From a virus, in the IMG/VR virus record IMGVR_UViG_3300048790_000047, positions 1-58,793 of that record: a DNA stretch of 58,793 nt, one strand, 5' to 3'. The notes under the pieces are model-generated. The model ran no database searches, was not told the DNA's origin, and worked only from the letters and a program-made list of their open reading frames with translations. This document shows positions 36,395 to 44,655 of this stretch, piece after piece; position 1 is the first letter of the stretch; the number at the start of each line of letters is the position of its first letter. A program made the position numbers and the translations under genes.

Positions 36395-37926
36395 TTGTCT
36401 CAAAAACAAACAAGTCCCTTGTGATCCCTAGCACCAACGGGACGCTTGGCCTATTCCCGAACGCCAAGTCGCTAGGCGATAGGCTCGTCGTGCCGCATGG
36501 GCTGCGCGAGTACCTCCTGTTGAAGCACCTTGGGTATAACCTGCCCCACCCGATGCTCACATACTATGACTGGCGCAAGGGCAAGCCGTTCGATGTGCAG
36601 CGCAAGACGTGTGCGATGCTCACGGCAAACCCACGGTCGTACGTCCTCAATCATATGGGCACCGGCAAAACGAAGAGCGCGCTGTGGGCTTGGGATTACC
36701 TTCGCGGTAACAACTACGCGAAGAAGGCCCTCGTCGTTGCTCCGCTGAGCACACTCAATTTCGTTTGGGGCCGAGAGATTTTCGCTACGCTACCCAACGT
36801 GAAGTACGCGATCCTGCACGGTAGCAAGAAGCAAAGGTTGAACCGGCTCGCTGATCCTGACGTGGACGTGTTCATTATCAATCACGACGGCCTCAAGGTG
36901 ATCGAGGATGATCTGCACGCGCGCACTGATATCGACACGCTGATCATCGACGAGCTTGCTGTGTATCGGAATAACTCTGACCGATCCAAGGGTATGCGCA
37001 AATTCGCTGAGCGCTTCGATTGGGTGTGGGGCATGACGGGCGCTCCGATGCCAAACCAGCCAACTGACGTGTGGGCGCAGGCGCGTATCGTGACCCCGAA
37101 CACGGTGCCTACGTACTTCAAGAATGCACGCGACATGCTGATGACGAAGGTAGATCAGTTCAAGTACATTCCAAAACCTGATGCCGTGGAAAAAGCGTTT
37201 GCCATGATGCAGCCGGCGGTTCGCTTCGAGCTTGACGATGTAGTTGAACTTCCTGACGTGGTGTCCCGGACAATCGACGTGGACCTGACTAAAGCGCAAG
37301 CGGACGCCTACGCAAAAATGTCAAAGCTGTTCCAGGTGATGATCGACAACGAAACGATCACCGCTGTGAACGCGGGTGCCGCCATGCAGAAACTGCTCCA
37401 GGTTTCTACCGGATGTGTGTACACCCATACTCCAACGTATGTTGTGCTCGACAGCGCGCCGCGTCAGCAGACGCTCTTGGACTTGATCGACAGCGCCGCG
37501 AACAAGGTGCTCGTATTTGTACCGTATCGTCATGCACTGGCCGAGCTAAGCAAGCTGCTCGACGCGGCGAAGATCGAACATGCCGTTGTGCATGGTGAGG
37601 TCCATGACCGAGACAAGATTTTTAACGCGTTTCAGAACACCACAAAATACAAGGTGTTACTCGCGCACCCGCAATGTCTGGCACACGGCCTGACCTTGAC
37701 AGTAGCAGATACTATTGTATGGTACTCGCCTACCGCTTCGCTGGAAATTTATGAGCAAGCAAACGCTCGCATCCGGCGCGTAGGGCAGAAAAATCGACAG
37801 CAGATACTCCACCTACAGAGTACACCAGTCGAGAAAAAAATCTACGCGCTGCTTCGCAGCAAGCAGAAAATCCAGAACCGGTTACTCGAACTTTTCCAAG
37901 ACGCAACAGCAGGGGTAAGATCATGA
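36385..37926 (+). CDS. SNF2/DEAD-like superfamily 2 helicase
   Basis: 513 residues. Motif I 'LNHMGTGKTKSALWAW' (GTGKT about 92-96), Ia-like 'KALVVAPLSTLNFVWGREI', motif II 'TLIIDELAVYRN' (about 186-197), motif III 'WGMTGAPMPNQ', and the C-terminal lobe 'LLAHPQCLAHGLTLTVADTIVWYSPTASLEIYEQANARIRRVGQ' with motifs V and VI. Phage SNF2-type helicases of this length work in replication or recombination, often beside VRR-NUC nucleases, as here. One palindrome copy (36696) lies inside. Confidence 0.93.
   Translation: MSIVVSKTNKSLVIPSTNGTLGLFPNAKSLGDRLVVPHGLREYLLLKHLGYNLPHPMLTYYDWRKGKPFDVQRKTCAMLTANPRSYVLNHMGTGKTKSALWAWDYLRGNNYAKKALVVAPLSTLNFVWGREIFATLPNVKYAILHGSKKQRLNRLADPDVDVFIINHDGLKVIEDDLHARTDIDTLIIDELAVYRNNSDRSKGMRKFAERFDWVWGMTGAPMPNQPTDVWAQARIVTPNTVPTYFKNARDMLMTKVDQFKYIPKPDAVEKAFAMMQPAVRFELDDVVELPDVVSRTIDVDLTKAQADAYAKMSKLFQVMIDNETITAVNAGAAMQKLLQVSTGCVYTHTPTYVVLDSAPRQQTLLDLIDSAANKVLVFVPYRHALAELSKLLDAAKIEHAVVHGEVHDRDKIFNAFQNTTKYKVLLAHPQCLAHGLTLTVADTIVWYSPTASLEIYEQANARIRRVGQKNRQQILHLQSTPVEKKIYALLRSKQKIQNRLLELFQDATAGVRS
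36696..36710. repeat. TTACCGYSRCGGTAA palindrome, one mismatch
   Basis: TTACCTTCGCGGTAA inside the helicase gene, encoding Tyr-Leu-Arg-Gly-Asn. Confidence 0.75.
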
Positions 37927-38336
37927 ACTACAAGCACGGTGGATCAAAAGACAGAACGTACTTTGTGTGGCAGCAAATGTTCTCTCGATGCCAAAACCCT
38001 AATCACGCTGACTATAAAAACTATGGCGGCCGCGGTATTCGCGTTATCCGCCGGTGGGAGAGCTACGAAGACTTCATGGCTGACATGGGACCGCGCCCAG
38101 AAGGCATGACCTTGGAGCGGAAGAACGTCAACGGAAACTACTCGAAGCGCAACTGCAAGTGGGCGTCGAATAAAGAGCAACAGCGCAACAAGAGAAACAA
38201 CGTAATGACGCTGCCTCTCGTGCGACGTATCCGGCGGCAGCGAGCAAACGGCGCTAGGTACTGCACGCTCGCTGCCCGATATAAAACCTCAAGACAGCTA
38301 ATCCGCTATGTTTGCATAGGTAGGATTTGGGCATGA
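37923..38336 (+). CDS. HNH homing endonuclease with C-terminal HTH
   Basis: 137 residues, ATG overlapping the helicase stop (ATGA). 'DYKNYGGRGIRVIRRWESYEDFMADMGPRPEGMTLERKNVNGNYSKRNCKWAS' aligns closely with the 25224 protein. C-terminal 'YCTLAARYKTSRQLIRYVCIGRIW' is HTH-like. A second mobile copy of the same nuclease in the genome. Its homologous codons do not form the palindrome. Confidence 0.9.
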   Translation: MNYKHGGSKDRTYFVWQQMFSRCQNPNHADYKNYGGRGIRVIRRWESYEDFMADMGPRPEGMTLERKNVNGNYSKRNCKWASNKEQQRNKRNNVMTLPLVRRIRRQRANGARYCTLAARYKTSRQLIRYVCIGRIWA

Positions 38337-38359
38337 ACACAACAGCTAGGAGTATGAGC

Positions 38360-38785
38360 ATGACTGAGACACCAGATGATGTGTCCGCCACCGTCGATAA
38401 GCGTATCCAGCAGTACGTGGCTGTACGCGACCGTATCAAGGCGCTTGAAGAAAAGCACAAAGAAGAACTCAAGCCCTTCGTCGAAGTTCAGAATATGTTA
38501 ACCGGATGGGTGCAATCTTTCCTGGACAAGACCGGCGTTGAGTCGGTCAAGACCAAACATGGGACGGCGTACTCCTCGACGCGCTATTCCGCATCCCTCG
38601 CTGACGCAGACGCATTTATGAACTTCGTCAAGACGACCAGCAATTACGATCTACTTGATCGCCGCGCCAACGTGACGGCGGTTAAAGACTACGTTGCCGA
38701 GCATGGCAACTTACCACCCGGCTGCAATTTAACGGCGCTCAAAACGATTGGCGTCCGACGCGGCCCAGCGAAAAAAGACGATTAA
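38360..38785 (+). CDS. Conserved early protein with coiled coil
   Basis: 141 residues. ATG at 38360 is eight bases from AGGAG; earlier in-frame ATGs at 38333 and 38354 are less well placed. 'RIQQYVAVRDRIKALEEKHKEELKPFVEVQNMLTGWVQSFLDKTG' is a long helix. 'VESVKTKHGTAYSSTRYSASLADADAFMNFV' follows. The charged-helix-then-beta plan resembles Gam-like or recombination-associated phage proteins. It directly precedes the Cys-cluster protein. Confidence 0.7.
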   Translation: MTETPDDVSATVDKRIQQYVAVRDRIKALEEKHKEELKPFVEVQNMLTGWVQSFLDKTGVESVKTKHGTAYSSTRYSASLADADAFMNFVKTTSNYDLLDRRANVTAVKDYVAEHGNLPPGCNLTALKTIGVRRGPAKKDD

Positions 38786-38790
38786 CCCTT

Positions 38791-38805
38791 TTACCTTCAC
38801 GGTAA
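38791..38805. repeat. TTACCGYSRCGGTAA palindrome, one mismatch
   Basis: TTACCTTCACGGTAA, in the 38-base gap between two genes. Confidence 0.8.
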
Positions 38806-38823
38806 ATAACCGGAGAGCCGAAC

Positions 38824-39894
38824 ATGGCAAATGAGTTGACTATCCCCTTTGCTGGACAAGCGCCAGCACAAGCGTTTTCGAGCTACGCGAACACCCAAGA
38901 AAAAGAGAGCCTGTCCGATGGCATTGGCTCTTCGTATGGCGTCATTGGATACAAGGGCAAGGTCTGGTCCCTTCGTGTTCGTGGCGAGAAGCACACGTTT
39001 ACGCGCAAGGACGATGGCTCGCCGTCGTCTTACATCGACGTGATCATCCTCCGCCAAGCACGCGCCAAGTCCAAGTCGTTCTACGACGCGTACGACCCGG
39101 ATGCTTCGCAGGGTGTGCGACCTATTTGTGCCTCGCTCAACGGCATCATCCCTGACAACGACGTGCAGGAGAAGCAGGCGACAGCGTGCGCTCTGTGCCC
39201 GCGCAACGTCTGGAAGGTCAACGACAAGGGCAAGAAGGTGCGCGAGTGCACGGACTACAAGCGCCTCGCGGTTCTCGTCCTGCCGAACCTGACCCAAGAC
39301 TTGCTGGGATCGCCGCTCATGGAGCCGTTGTTCTTGCGCGTGCCCCCGGCATCGCTCAATGATCTGGCTACGTTTGGTGAGGCGATGGCCAACCAGGGCT
39401 ATCCGTACTTCAGCTTCGTGACGCGGATCAGCTTCGACCCGAACCAGCCGCATCCGAAGATGGTGTTCCGCCCGCTCCAGGTGCTCACCAACGCCGAGGC
39501 CCCCGTTGTGCTGGCGCTCCGCGATGATCCTATCGCTTTGCGCATCACAGGCGAAGACAACACCGCGGCTATCTCTGGTGCAGCTACGCCGGCCGCGTTG
39601 TCGAAGTCTCAACCGCTCGCGACTGGTATCGTTCCTCAGCCGGCACAGCCAGAAGTACAAGCCACACAGGAGCAAGCCGTGCAGTTAGTACAGCAGGCTA
39701 AAGCACCGCCGCCGATGCTCGACTTGCAGGCGAACAAGCCCGCCGAGCCTGAACGGGTTTCGACTGGGCTTACCGCGGCGGTAACGCCCAAAGCGACAGC
39801 GGCGCTCACACCAGCGATCCAGACAGTAGCAGACGTAGGTGAGGCCACCGAGTCCGATGCTGCTCTCGACGCTCAAATCGCGGCGCTCCTGTAA
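38824..39894 (+). CDS. Replication-associated protein with Cys cluster (possible ssDNA-binding protein)
   Basis: 356 residues. The N-terminal domain ('IGYKGKVWSLRVRGEKHTFTRKDDGSPSSYIDVIILRQA') is OB-like in appearance. 'ATACALCPRNVWKVNDKGKKVRECTDYKRLAVLVLP' (about 118-155) has three Cys in a zinc-finger arrangement. The C-terminal third is an Ala/Pro/Gln-rich linker with an acidic final helix, as in ssDNA-binding proteins. This family is common in phages, between recombination and primase genes. The ssDNA-binding role is inferred. Confidence 0.8.
   Translation: MANELTIPFAGQAPAQAFSSYANTQEKESLSDGIGSSYGVIGYKGKVWSLRVRGEKHTFTRKDDGSPSSYIDVIILRQARAKSKSFYDAYDPDASQGVRPICASLNGIIPDNDVQEKQATACALCPRNVWKVNDKGKKVRECTDYKRLAVLVLPNLTQDLLGSPLMEPLFLRVPPASLNDLATFGEAMANQGYPYFSFVTRISFDPNQPHPKMVFRPLQVLTNAEAPVVLALRDDPIALRITGEDNTAAISGAATPAALSKSQPLATGIVPQPAQPEVQATQEQAVQLVQQAKAPPPMLDLQANKPAEPERVSTGLTAAVTPKATAALTPAIQTVADVGEATESDAALDAQIAALL
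39770..39784. repeat. TTACCGYSRCGGTAA palindrome, exact
   Basis: TTACCGCGGCGGTAA in the disordered linker part of the 38824 gene, encoding Leu-Thr-Ala-Ala-Val. Confidence 0.92.
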
Positions 39895-39913
39895 AGCGAA
39901 CCACTAGGCGTAC

Positions 39914-42900
39914 ATGACTACCACCAAGAGCGTCCTCGAAGATTTCATGTCTCGCGTTGTCCCGTGGCCTAAGTCGGCCACGGGCGATGGTTATGTGAAT
40001 ATCCATTGGAAGGTGCCAGCACGAACTGGCCCTAAGATGATCTGGACGGGAAAGCCGGCGAAGACCGTCGACGAGTTTGTGAACCTAGTGAACTGGGGCA
40101 AGGGCAAGCCGCACATTCAGGACATATACTACTGCCTCTCGCTGCAATCGCATTGTAGCTCGAAAGAAGGTGGCAGAAAGAGTGTGCTCCGATCGCAGGC
40201 ATATGCGATGGCGCTCAAGTCGCTCTGGCTGGATATCGATATCAAGCCGGACCCTAAAAAGGGCTACGCGACTATCTCTGATGCAATCACAGCGCTGAGC
40301 ATCTTCTGCAAGAAGTGTTCGCTTCCGAAACCTAGCGCACTGATCGGGTCCGGCGGCGGCTTGCACGTATATTGGATATCGAAAGAAGCGCTCCCCAAGG
40401 CGGAGTGGCAACGCTACGCTGACGGGCTTTGGGCGCTTGCACAACGCGAGGGTCTACGCGCCGATCCGGTGACAACGGATAGCGCTCGCATCCTGCGGGT
40501 GCCATTCACAAACAATTACAAGACCAAGCCGCCGAAGCCGGTAAAGGTCCTCTTTCTGGGTAAGCCAGAAGACGATTACGACTTTGCGACCGCGCTAAGC
40601 GCGCTGCCCGCTCTGGCGCCCGTTACCACCACGGTAACGCAGGGCACGCAAGTGGCGCCGTTTGACCTGACGAATTTTCCACGCAAAAACGATAAAGTAG
40701 AGAGCCTTGCCGAGGGTATCGAGCACCAGGAATATCCTCCGTTAGCGTTCGCCCCCATTATAAAAGGCTGCGAGTTCATTCGCAATGCCCTCAAGACCGG
40801 CGGCAAGGACTATTCCCAGCCGCTTTGGATGCTCACCACCTTGGCTTCAACCTTTATGGAAAGGGGACACGACCTTGCACATAAAATGGCCAATAAACAC
40901 CCAGGCTATACATTTGAAAGCACCGAGGCCATGTGGCAGCGGAAGCAAGAAGACCGACAAGTACGGGGGATCGGCTGGCCTTCATGTAAAGCTATCAGTT
41001 CGGCAGGATGCGCGTCATGCGCTTCGTGCCCACACTTTACAAAGGGCAAATCGCCGCTGAATTTGGCTGTCGGCATCCCGCCGGCGGTTACCTCTGCTGC
41101 GCTTCAGACCATTGCTGCTCTCCATCTACCGAAGGGTTACGCCTTAAACGAGCACGGCGTGATCTGCGTCATTGTGGAAGACGACGACGCGAAGGACAAC
41201 GCCGGGAAAGGGCAGTTGGTTCCAATCTTTAATTGTGTGCTGTCGCATCCGTGGCCTTCGTCTAAAGGCTCCGAGGGTGGTGACGCGCTCAATTTCAAAA
41301 CTACCGTGTCCAAAGGCGAGGTGCGCGACGTGCACATCTTGCTGGAGGACATGATACCCGGCCCCGATATGTGGCGCAAAGTACAGCGCCAAGGTGTGAA
41401 GCCTGTACCTTCACGACGTAACCAAGCAGGAGATTATTTCATGGCGTGGATCAGCACACTACACGATCAATTTGCGTCAATAAAGACGGTCTCGTTCGGA
41501 TGGCTCGAAGAAAAGGGCAAGCTCGAAGGGTTCATCTACGGGGGCGTTGCAATGAAGCGTGACGGCTCGGAAGGCCCCGCTGGATTGGCCGACCCGAAGT
41601 TGCGCGGCACGTACTCGCCGTGTGGCTCTATCGACCCCTGGTTCCGTGCCTGTAAGATGATCACCGACCGTAAGCGTGCTGATCTGAACGCGATTATCGC
41701 ATCGGCGTTCGCTTCGCCGCTCATGCGCTTTGGCGCGGAGTACAGCGCGCTGGTGAGCGCGTGGGGCGAGTCAGGCACCGGCAAGTCGGCGGCGTCGTAC
41801 ATCGGGCTGGCCGTGTGGGGTCACCCTAAGCTGACCAAGGAAGGCCCGAACGCCACGTCGAAGAAGTTCATCAAGCACATGGGCGAGGTCCGTAACCTGC
41901 CCCTGTACTGGGACGAGATCAAAGGACCAGAAGGCCAGAAGCGCGTCATTGACGTGCTCTTTAACGCGACCGAAGGCGTTGAAGGTGGCCGTCTTAATCG
42001 CGGTTCACAGATGATGGACCAAACCGACTGGCAGAACCTGATCACTGTCTGCTCGAACAACAGCATCGTGGAAGCGGTGCTCGCGCAACAGAAGACCACG
42101 GACGCCGGCGCCAATCGTATCTTCGAGTTCTTCGTGCCGAAGATCGATAACGAAGTCGTTGGCGACACGATGGATGGCTCCCGCATCATCCAGAGCCTTG
42201 AGAGCAACTATGGCAACATCGGCCTACGCTACGCCAAGATGCTGGCGATGGACCCGGAGGGCGCTGATACTCGCACACAGGCGTGGGTGAAGCGGTTTTC
42301 GGCCGCGGTACATCAGCGCCAGTCTGAACGCTACTGGGTTGTCGTCTGTGGCACCTTGATGGCTGGTGCGGAGAACGCCAACGCCCTTGGGTGTGAGATC
42401 GATCTGGCTGGCCTCCAAACGTATCTGGTTCAACAGTACATGGAGAACCGTAAAAAGGTGGCACAGGCGGGCGTGATCGGCGGTTCGACGGTGAACACCG
42501 AGGACGTGGTCACCAAGTTCTTGAAGCACTACGCGGGCCAGCACCTGTATACAGATATCTTCCCGCTCGGCGTCGGCCGACCGCAAAAGGCTACGATCAT
42601 CTACCAGCCTGCGCTCACAGGGCTCGTCCGTGCGATCGAAGTACACTGGGCTGTCAGTGACCGGACGCTGCGCTTCTCGCGTCGGGCGTTCGCGGATTTC
42701 TTGGAAACCAACAAGATACCCGCGGGTCCGATCATGCGCGGCTTGGAAAACCATATGAACGCTACCGTTGCCCGGCAGACGTTGGGTTCAGGTACGCAAT
42801 GGTCAAAAGGACCGGAGTACCTGTGGGTGATCCCGATCCCGGCGGGCTCGTCATATGAGCAGCAACTCTTCGCGTATGACCCGGAGGCGCGTGCTGGGTT

Positions 42901-43036
42901 GGAAGCGCTACCGCCGGCCGAGGAAACGGGCATCGTGACACCCTTCCCGGCCAGCACACCGAGTGAGCCAACGAGCATCAACGCTGCTGCGGCGCAAGCG
43001 GCGGCTGACCTGAACCTCGTCCGGAGCCGCACATGA
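39914..43036 (+). CDS. Primase-helicase: PrimPol-like and DUF927 domains
   Basis: 1040 residues. N-terminal archaeo-eukaryotic primase-like domain: 'LWLDIDIKPD' (about 104-113, catalytic D-x-D), 'IGSGGGLHVYWISKE' (G-x-H), 'TTDSARILRVPFTNNYK'. Then 'GCASCASCPHFTKGKSP' (about 368), a Cys zinc finger. The C-terminal DUF927 helicase has Walker A 'WGESGTGKSAASY' (GESGTGKS about 617-624), 'LPLYWDEIKG' as Walker B and a 'TVCSNNS' sensor. One protein thus primes and unwinds, as in many phages with a family A polymerase. A palindrome copy (40623) sits in an inter-domain linker. Confidence 0.92.
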   Translation: MTTTKSVLEDFMSRVVPWPKSATGDGYVNIHWKVPARTGPKMIWTGKPAKTVDEFVNLVNWGKGKPHIQDIYYCLSLQSHCSSKEGGRKSVLRSQAYAMALKSLWLDIDIKPDPKKGYATISDAITALSIFCKKCSLPKPSALIGSGGGLHVYWISKEALPKAEWQRYADGLWALAQREGLRADPVTTDSARILRVPFTNNYKTKPPKPVKVLFLGKPEDDYDFATALSALPALAPVTTTVTQGTQVAPFDLTNFPRKNDKVESLAEGIEHQEYPPLAFAPIIKGCEFIRNALKTGGKDYSQPLWMLTTLASTFMERGHDLAHKMANKHPGYTFESTEAMWQRKQEDRQVRGIGWPSCKAISSAGCASCASCPHFTKGKSPLNLAVGIPPAVTSAALQTIAALHLPKGYALNEHGVICVIVEDDDAKDNAGKGQLVPIFNCVLSHPWPSSKGSEGGDALNFKTTVSKGEVRDVHILLEDMIPGPDMWRKVQRQGVKPVPSRRNQAGDYFMAWISTLHDQFASIKTVSFGWLEEKGKLEGFIYGGVAMKRDGSEGPAGLADPKLRGTYSPCGSIDPWFRACKMITDRKRADLNAIIASAFASPLMRFGAEYSALVSAWGESGTGKSAASYIGLAVWGHPKLTKEGPNATSKKFIKHMGEVRNLPLYWDEIKGPEGQKRVIDVLFNATEGVEGGRLNRGSQMMDQTDWQNLITVCSNNSIVEAVLAQQKTTDAGANRIFEFFVPKIDNEVVGDTMDGSRIIQSLESNYGNIGLRYAKMLAMDPEGADTRTQAWVKRFSAAVHQRQSERYWVVVCGTLMAGAENANALGCEIDLAGLQTYLVQQYMENRKKVAQAGVIGGSTVNTEDVVTKFLKHYAGQHLYTDIFPLGVGRPQKATIIYQPALTGLVRAIEVHWAVSDRTLRFSRRAFADFLETNKIPAGPIMRGLENHMNATVARQTLGSGTQWSKGPEYLWVIPIPAGSSYEQQLFAYDPEARAGLEALPPAEETGIVTPFPASTPSEPTSINAAAAQAAADLNLVRSRT
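40623..40637. repeat. TTACCGYSRCGGTAA palindrome, one mismatch
   Basis: TTACCACCACGGTAA inside a linker of the primase-helicase gene. Confidence 0.75.
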
Positions 43037-43257
43037 GCCTGCTCCCTAAAGACGACTACTACGAGCCTTGGCATCTAGCGTCTATAAAAGAAGCCGAGGA
43101 GAACCTCGTTAACTTAACCCGGCTGTTGGCCGAGTTCGACTCAGGGCGGCACGATAATTCACGATTGCCATCGCGTGAGCTTATCGTGCACGCCATACAA
43201 TCAACCGAGGCCTTTCTTCAGACACTACAAGGGAGCAACGCGCGTGCCAATTCGTAA
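43033..43257 (+). CDS. Small early protein
   Basis: 74 residues, ATG overlapping the primase stop (ATGA). Helical: 'LASIKEAEENLVNLTRLLAEF', 'SRELIVHAIQSTEAFLQTL'. Unknown. Confidence 0.65.
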   Translation: MSLLPKDDYYEPWHLASIKEAEENLVNLTRLLAEFDSGRHDNSRLPSRELIVHAIQSTEAFLQTLQGSNARANS

Positions 43258-43447
43258 AGCTGTACTGCTGGGTGAGTGCGACAAGCGTGTAGGGGCCGCC
43301 TCTGTGCCTGAGACAACATTTGCCATCAGGCACAAAGGCGAGACCTACATACGCACCGAGCAGGGTATAAGGCTACCCGGTGGCGGAATTGGCGCGGTCT
43401 TTGTCCTTACAGACGTTCTTGTACGTGACAGCCTCGACCCGGCTTAG
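43244..43447 (+). CDS. Small protein, last rightward early gene
   Basis: 67 residues, GTG at 43244 behind AAGGGAGC. Beta-rich ('VPIRKAVLLGECDKRVGAASVPETTFAIRHKGETYIRTEQGIRLPGGG'). Its last 75 bases overlap a convergent zinc-ribbon gene, so one of the two may be shorter in practice. Confidence 0.55.
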   Translation: MPIRKAVLLGECDKRVGAASVPETTFAIRHKGETYIRTEQGIRLPGGGIGAVFVLTDVLVRDSLDPA

Positions 43448-43585
43448 CCCTGTCAAGTGACGCACGCTCCCACACCCTAAGCACTCGAAGACGTACTTCG
43501 TGAGTTCGTGGTCGGCCTCGACCACGGATATGCGCATATGCTTGTTGCAACGCAGGCATAGAACCTGTCCGAACTGGGAGATCAT
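43373..43585 (-). CDS. Zinc-ribbon protein
   Basis: 70 residues. 'LCLRCNKHMRI' and 'FECLGCGSVRHL' provide two CxxC pairs about 25 residues apart, a typical zinc ribbon. It is the last gene of the leftward late unit and converges with the early unit. A DNA- or protein-binding adaptor role is likely; the partner is unknown. Confidence 0.65.
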   Translation of the reverse strand: MISQFGQVLCLRCNKHMRISVVEADHELTKYVFECLGCGSVRHLTGLSRVEAVTYKNVCKDKDRANSATG

Positions 43586-43612
43586 TTTTGCTACCCCACT
43601 ACCGGGGAACCC

Positions 43613-43644
43613 GGCGCAGTATGTCTACTAAGAGACATAACGCC
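43613..43644. other. Intergenic hairpin
   Basis: TATGTCT (43620-43626) pairs with AGACATA (43633-43639) around ACTAAG, flanked by GGCG/CGCC. It lies between the zinc-ribbon and Ntn hydrolase genes. No T run, so possibly an RNA processing or stability element. Confidence 0.45.
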
Positions 43645-43673
43645 TGACTGTATAAAACAGCACACTTCTGTAA

Positions 43674-44120
43674 TTATTTTTTGGGTAGCTTCGCTAGGCG
43701 GACGAAGGTGACTTTTCCACCCGAGTACACGTCACGCTTGGCGCCGATCTTCGCTGCCTCGATGGCAGAGGCGCCGGCGTCCATAGCGGCCATAGCGAAG
43801 ATACTGCCAGAGCCGATCGCGTAGTACGGGATCGTGATCCGCTGCCAGATGTTACCTTCGTAGAGCCAGATGCGCCCCTTGAGGTCGATGCGCAGCGCGT
43901 TCACGCACTCCAACTTGGGCGGCGGAAGTTTCTTGGTCAGGGCCTCATACAATCGCGTCCCATCTTCAGAGCCCTTCGACGCGCCAAACAGTTGCCCGTC
44001 GGGGAGTTTGAACACCTTGCGGCATCGGTCGTTGAGAACCATCGGGCTCTCGTCTTCAGCAATGGCTGTCTCGCGGCCGTCACCGGCGAGCACCCCCGAC
44101 CTGTATGCTATGGTGGTCAT
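43674..44120 (-). CDS. HslV/proteasome-like Ntn hydrolase
   Basis: 148 residues. After Met removal the N-terminus is Thr-Thr (TTIAYRSGVLAGDG), as in HslV; Asp of 'AGDGRET' and Lys of 'CRKVFKL' match the catalytic Asp17 and Lys33 region, and 'YYAIGSGSIFAMAAMDAGASAIEAAKIG' matches the GSG loop and following helix. The active site looks complete. HslV needs HslU, which is absent here, so it may use host HslU, act alone or process virion proteins. It overlaps the upstream HNH gene (ATGA) at the end of the late unit. Confidence 0.88.
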   Translation of the reverse strand: MTTIAYRSGVLAGDGRETAIAEDESPMVLNDRCRKVFKLPDGQLFGASKGSEDGTRLYEALTKKLPPPKLECVNALRIDLKGRIWLYEGNIWQRITIPYYAIGSGSIFAMAAMDAGASAIEAAKIGAKRDVYSGGKVTFVRLAKLPKK

Positions 44121-44383
44121 TTTTTGTTCCAGCCCCGATTTTTGTGCTCTGAAATAACGCGCCAGTTTTTCGGACTGTTACTACCGCCGTCTTTCAGCAT
44201 ATGCTTATGGTCTACATCGCGATGGTCGCCTTTATGCACTTTGCCCTCGCGCATGAGGGTGCGGCGCGCAAGGTGGCGCTCTACGATAGCGTCCTGATGC
44301 TGGACGTTGTAGCCCTTATCCATTTGATGAATTTGGGCCAGCGTCCGATGGCTGGATGGATCGCGTTTGTCATAGTCGCGCAC
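44117..44383 (-). CDS. HNH endonuclease-like protein
   Basis: 88 residues, GTG at 44381-44383. 'HKGDHRDVDHKHMLKDGGSNSPKNWRVISEHKNRGW' has the HNH features: DH pair, GG-S-N and final N..R. Similar short proteins occur in late regions, where HNH nucleases help packaging. It is small for a homing nuclease. Coupled to the Ntn hydrolase. Confidence 0.75.
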   Translation of the reverse strand: MRDYDKRDPSSHRTLAQIHQMDKGYNVQHQDAIVERHLARRTLMREGKVHKGDHRDVDHKHMLKDGGSNSPKNWRVISEHKNRGWNKK

Positions 44384-44394
44384 GGGAGTATTCC

Positions 44395-44592
44395 TTAGCT
44401 GCGCGGGACTATGGCTTTCTCGGATTTGTCCTCGCCCTTAGGCTTCTTGCCTGTGGCGTAGTTCGGGTTGGGCACACCAGCACTGCGGAACGCCTCAGGG
44501 GCGTCCTTCATGAAGTCCTTGGCGCGGGAGGTTACACCGCCGCCCTTGGCGTACGACGCGTTCTGGGGCTTGGAGCCCTTCGAGTAAGCCAT
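44395..44592 (-). CDS. Small basic virion-region protein
   Basis: 65 residues from the ATG at 44590-44592, with GGAG eight bases before it; an open frame extends upstream through the palindrome but is not likely coding. Lys/Ser/Gly-rich ('YSKGSKPQNASYAKGGGVTSRAKDFMKDAP'). Resembles other short Gly/Lys phage proteins. Unknown. Confidence 0.65.
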   Translation of the reverse strand: MAYSKGSKPQNASYAKGGGVTSRAKDFMKDAPEAFRSAGVPNPNYATGKKPKGEDKSEKAIVPRS

Positions 44593-44618
44593 GACAGTCT
44601 CCGTGCGGTGGCGTTTGG

Positions 44619-44633
44619 TTACCGCCACGGTAA
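44619..44633. repeat. TTACCGYSRCGGTAA palindrome, exact
   Basis: TTACCGCCACGGTAA in the gap between the internal virion protein gene and the small basic gene. Confidence 0.92.
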
Positions 44634-44655
44634 GCAGGGACCCCCTAAAAATCCG

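Noticed and set aside
38797-39675. Long leftward frame antisense to the Cys-cluster protein
   Set aside because: Arg-rich shadow of a high-GC3 gene, with no domain signal.
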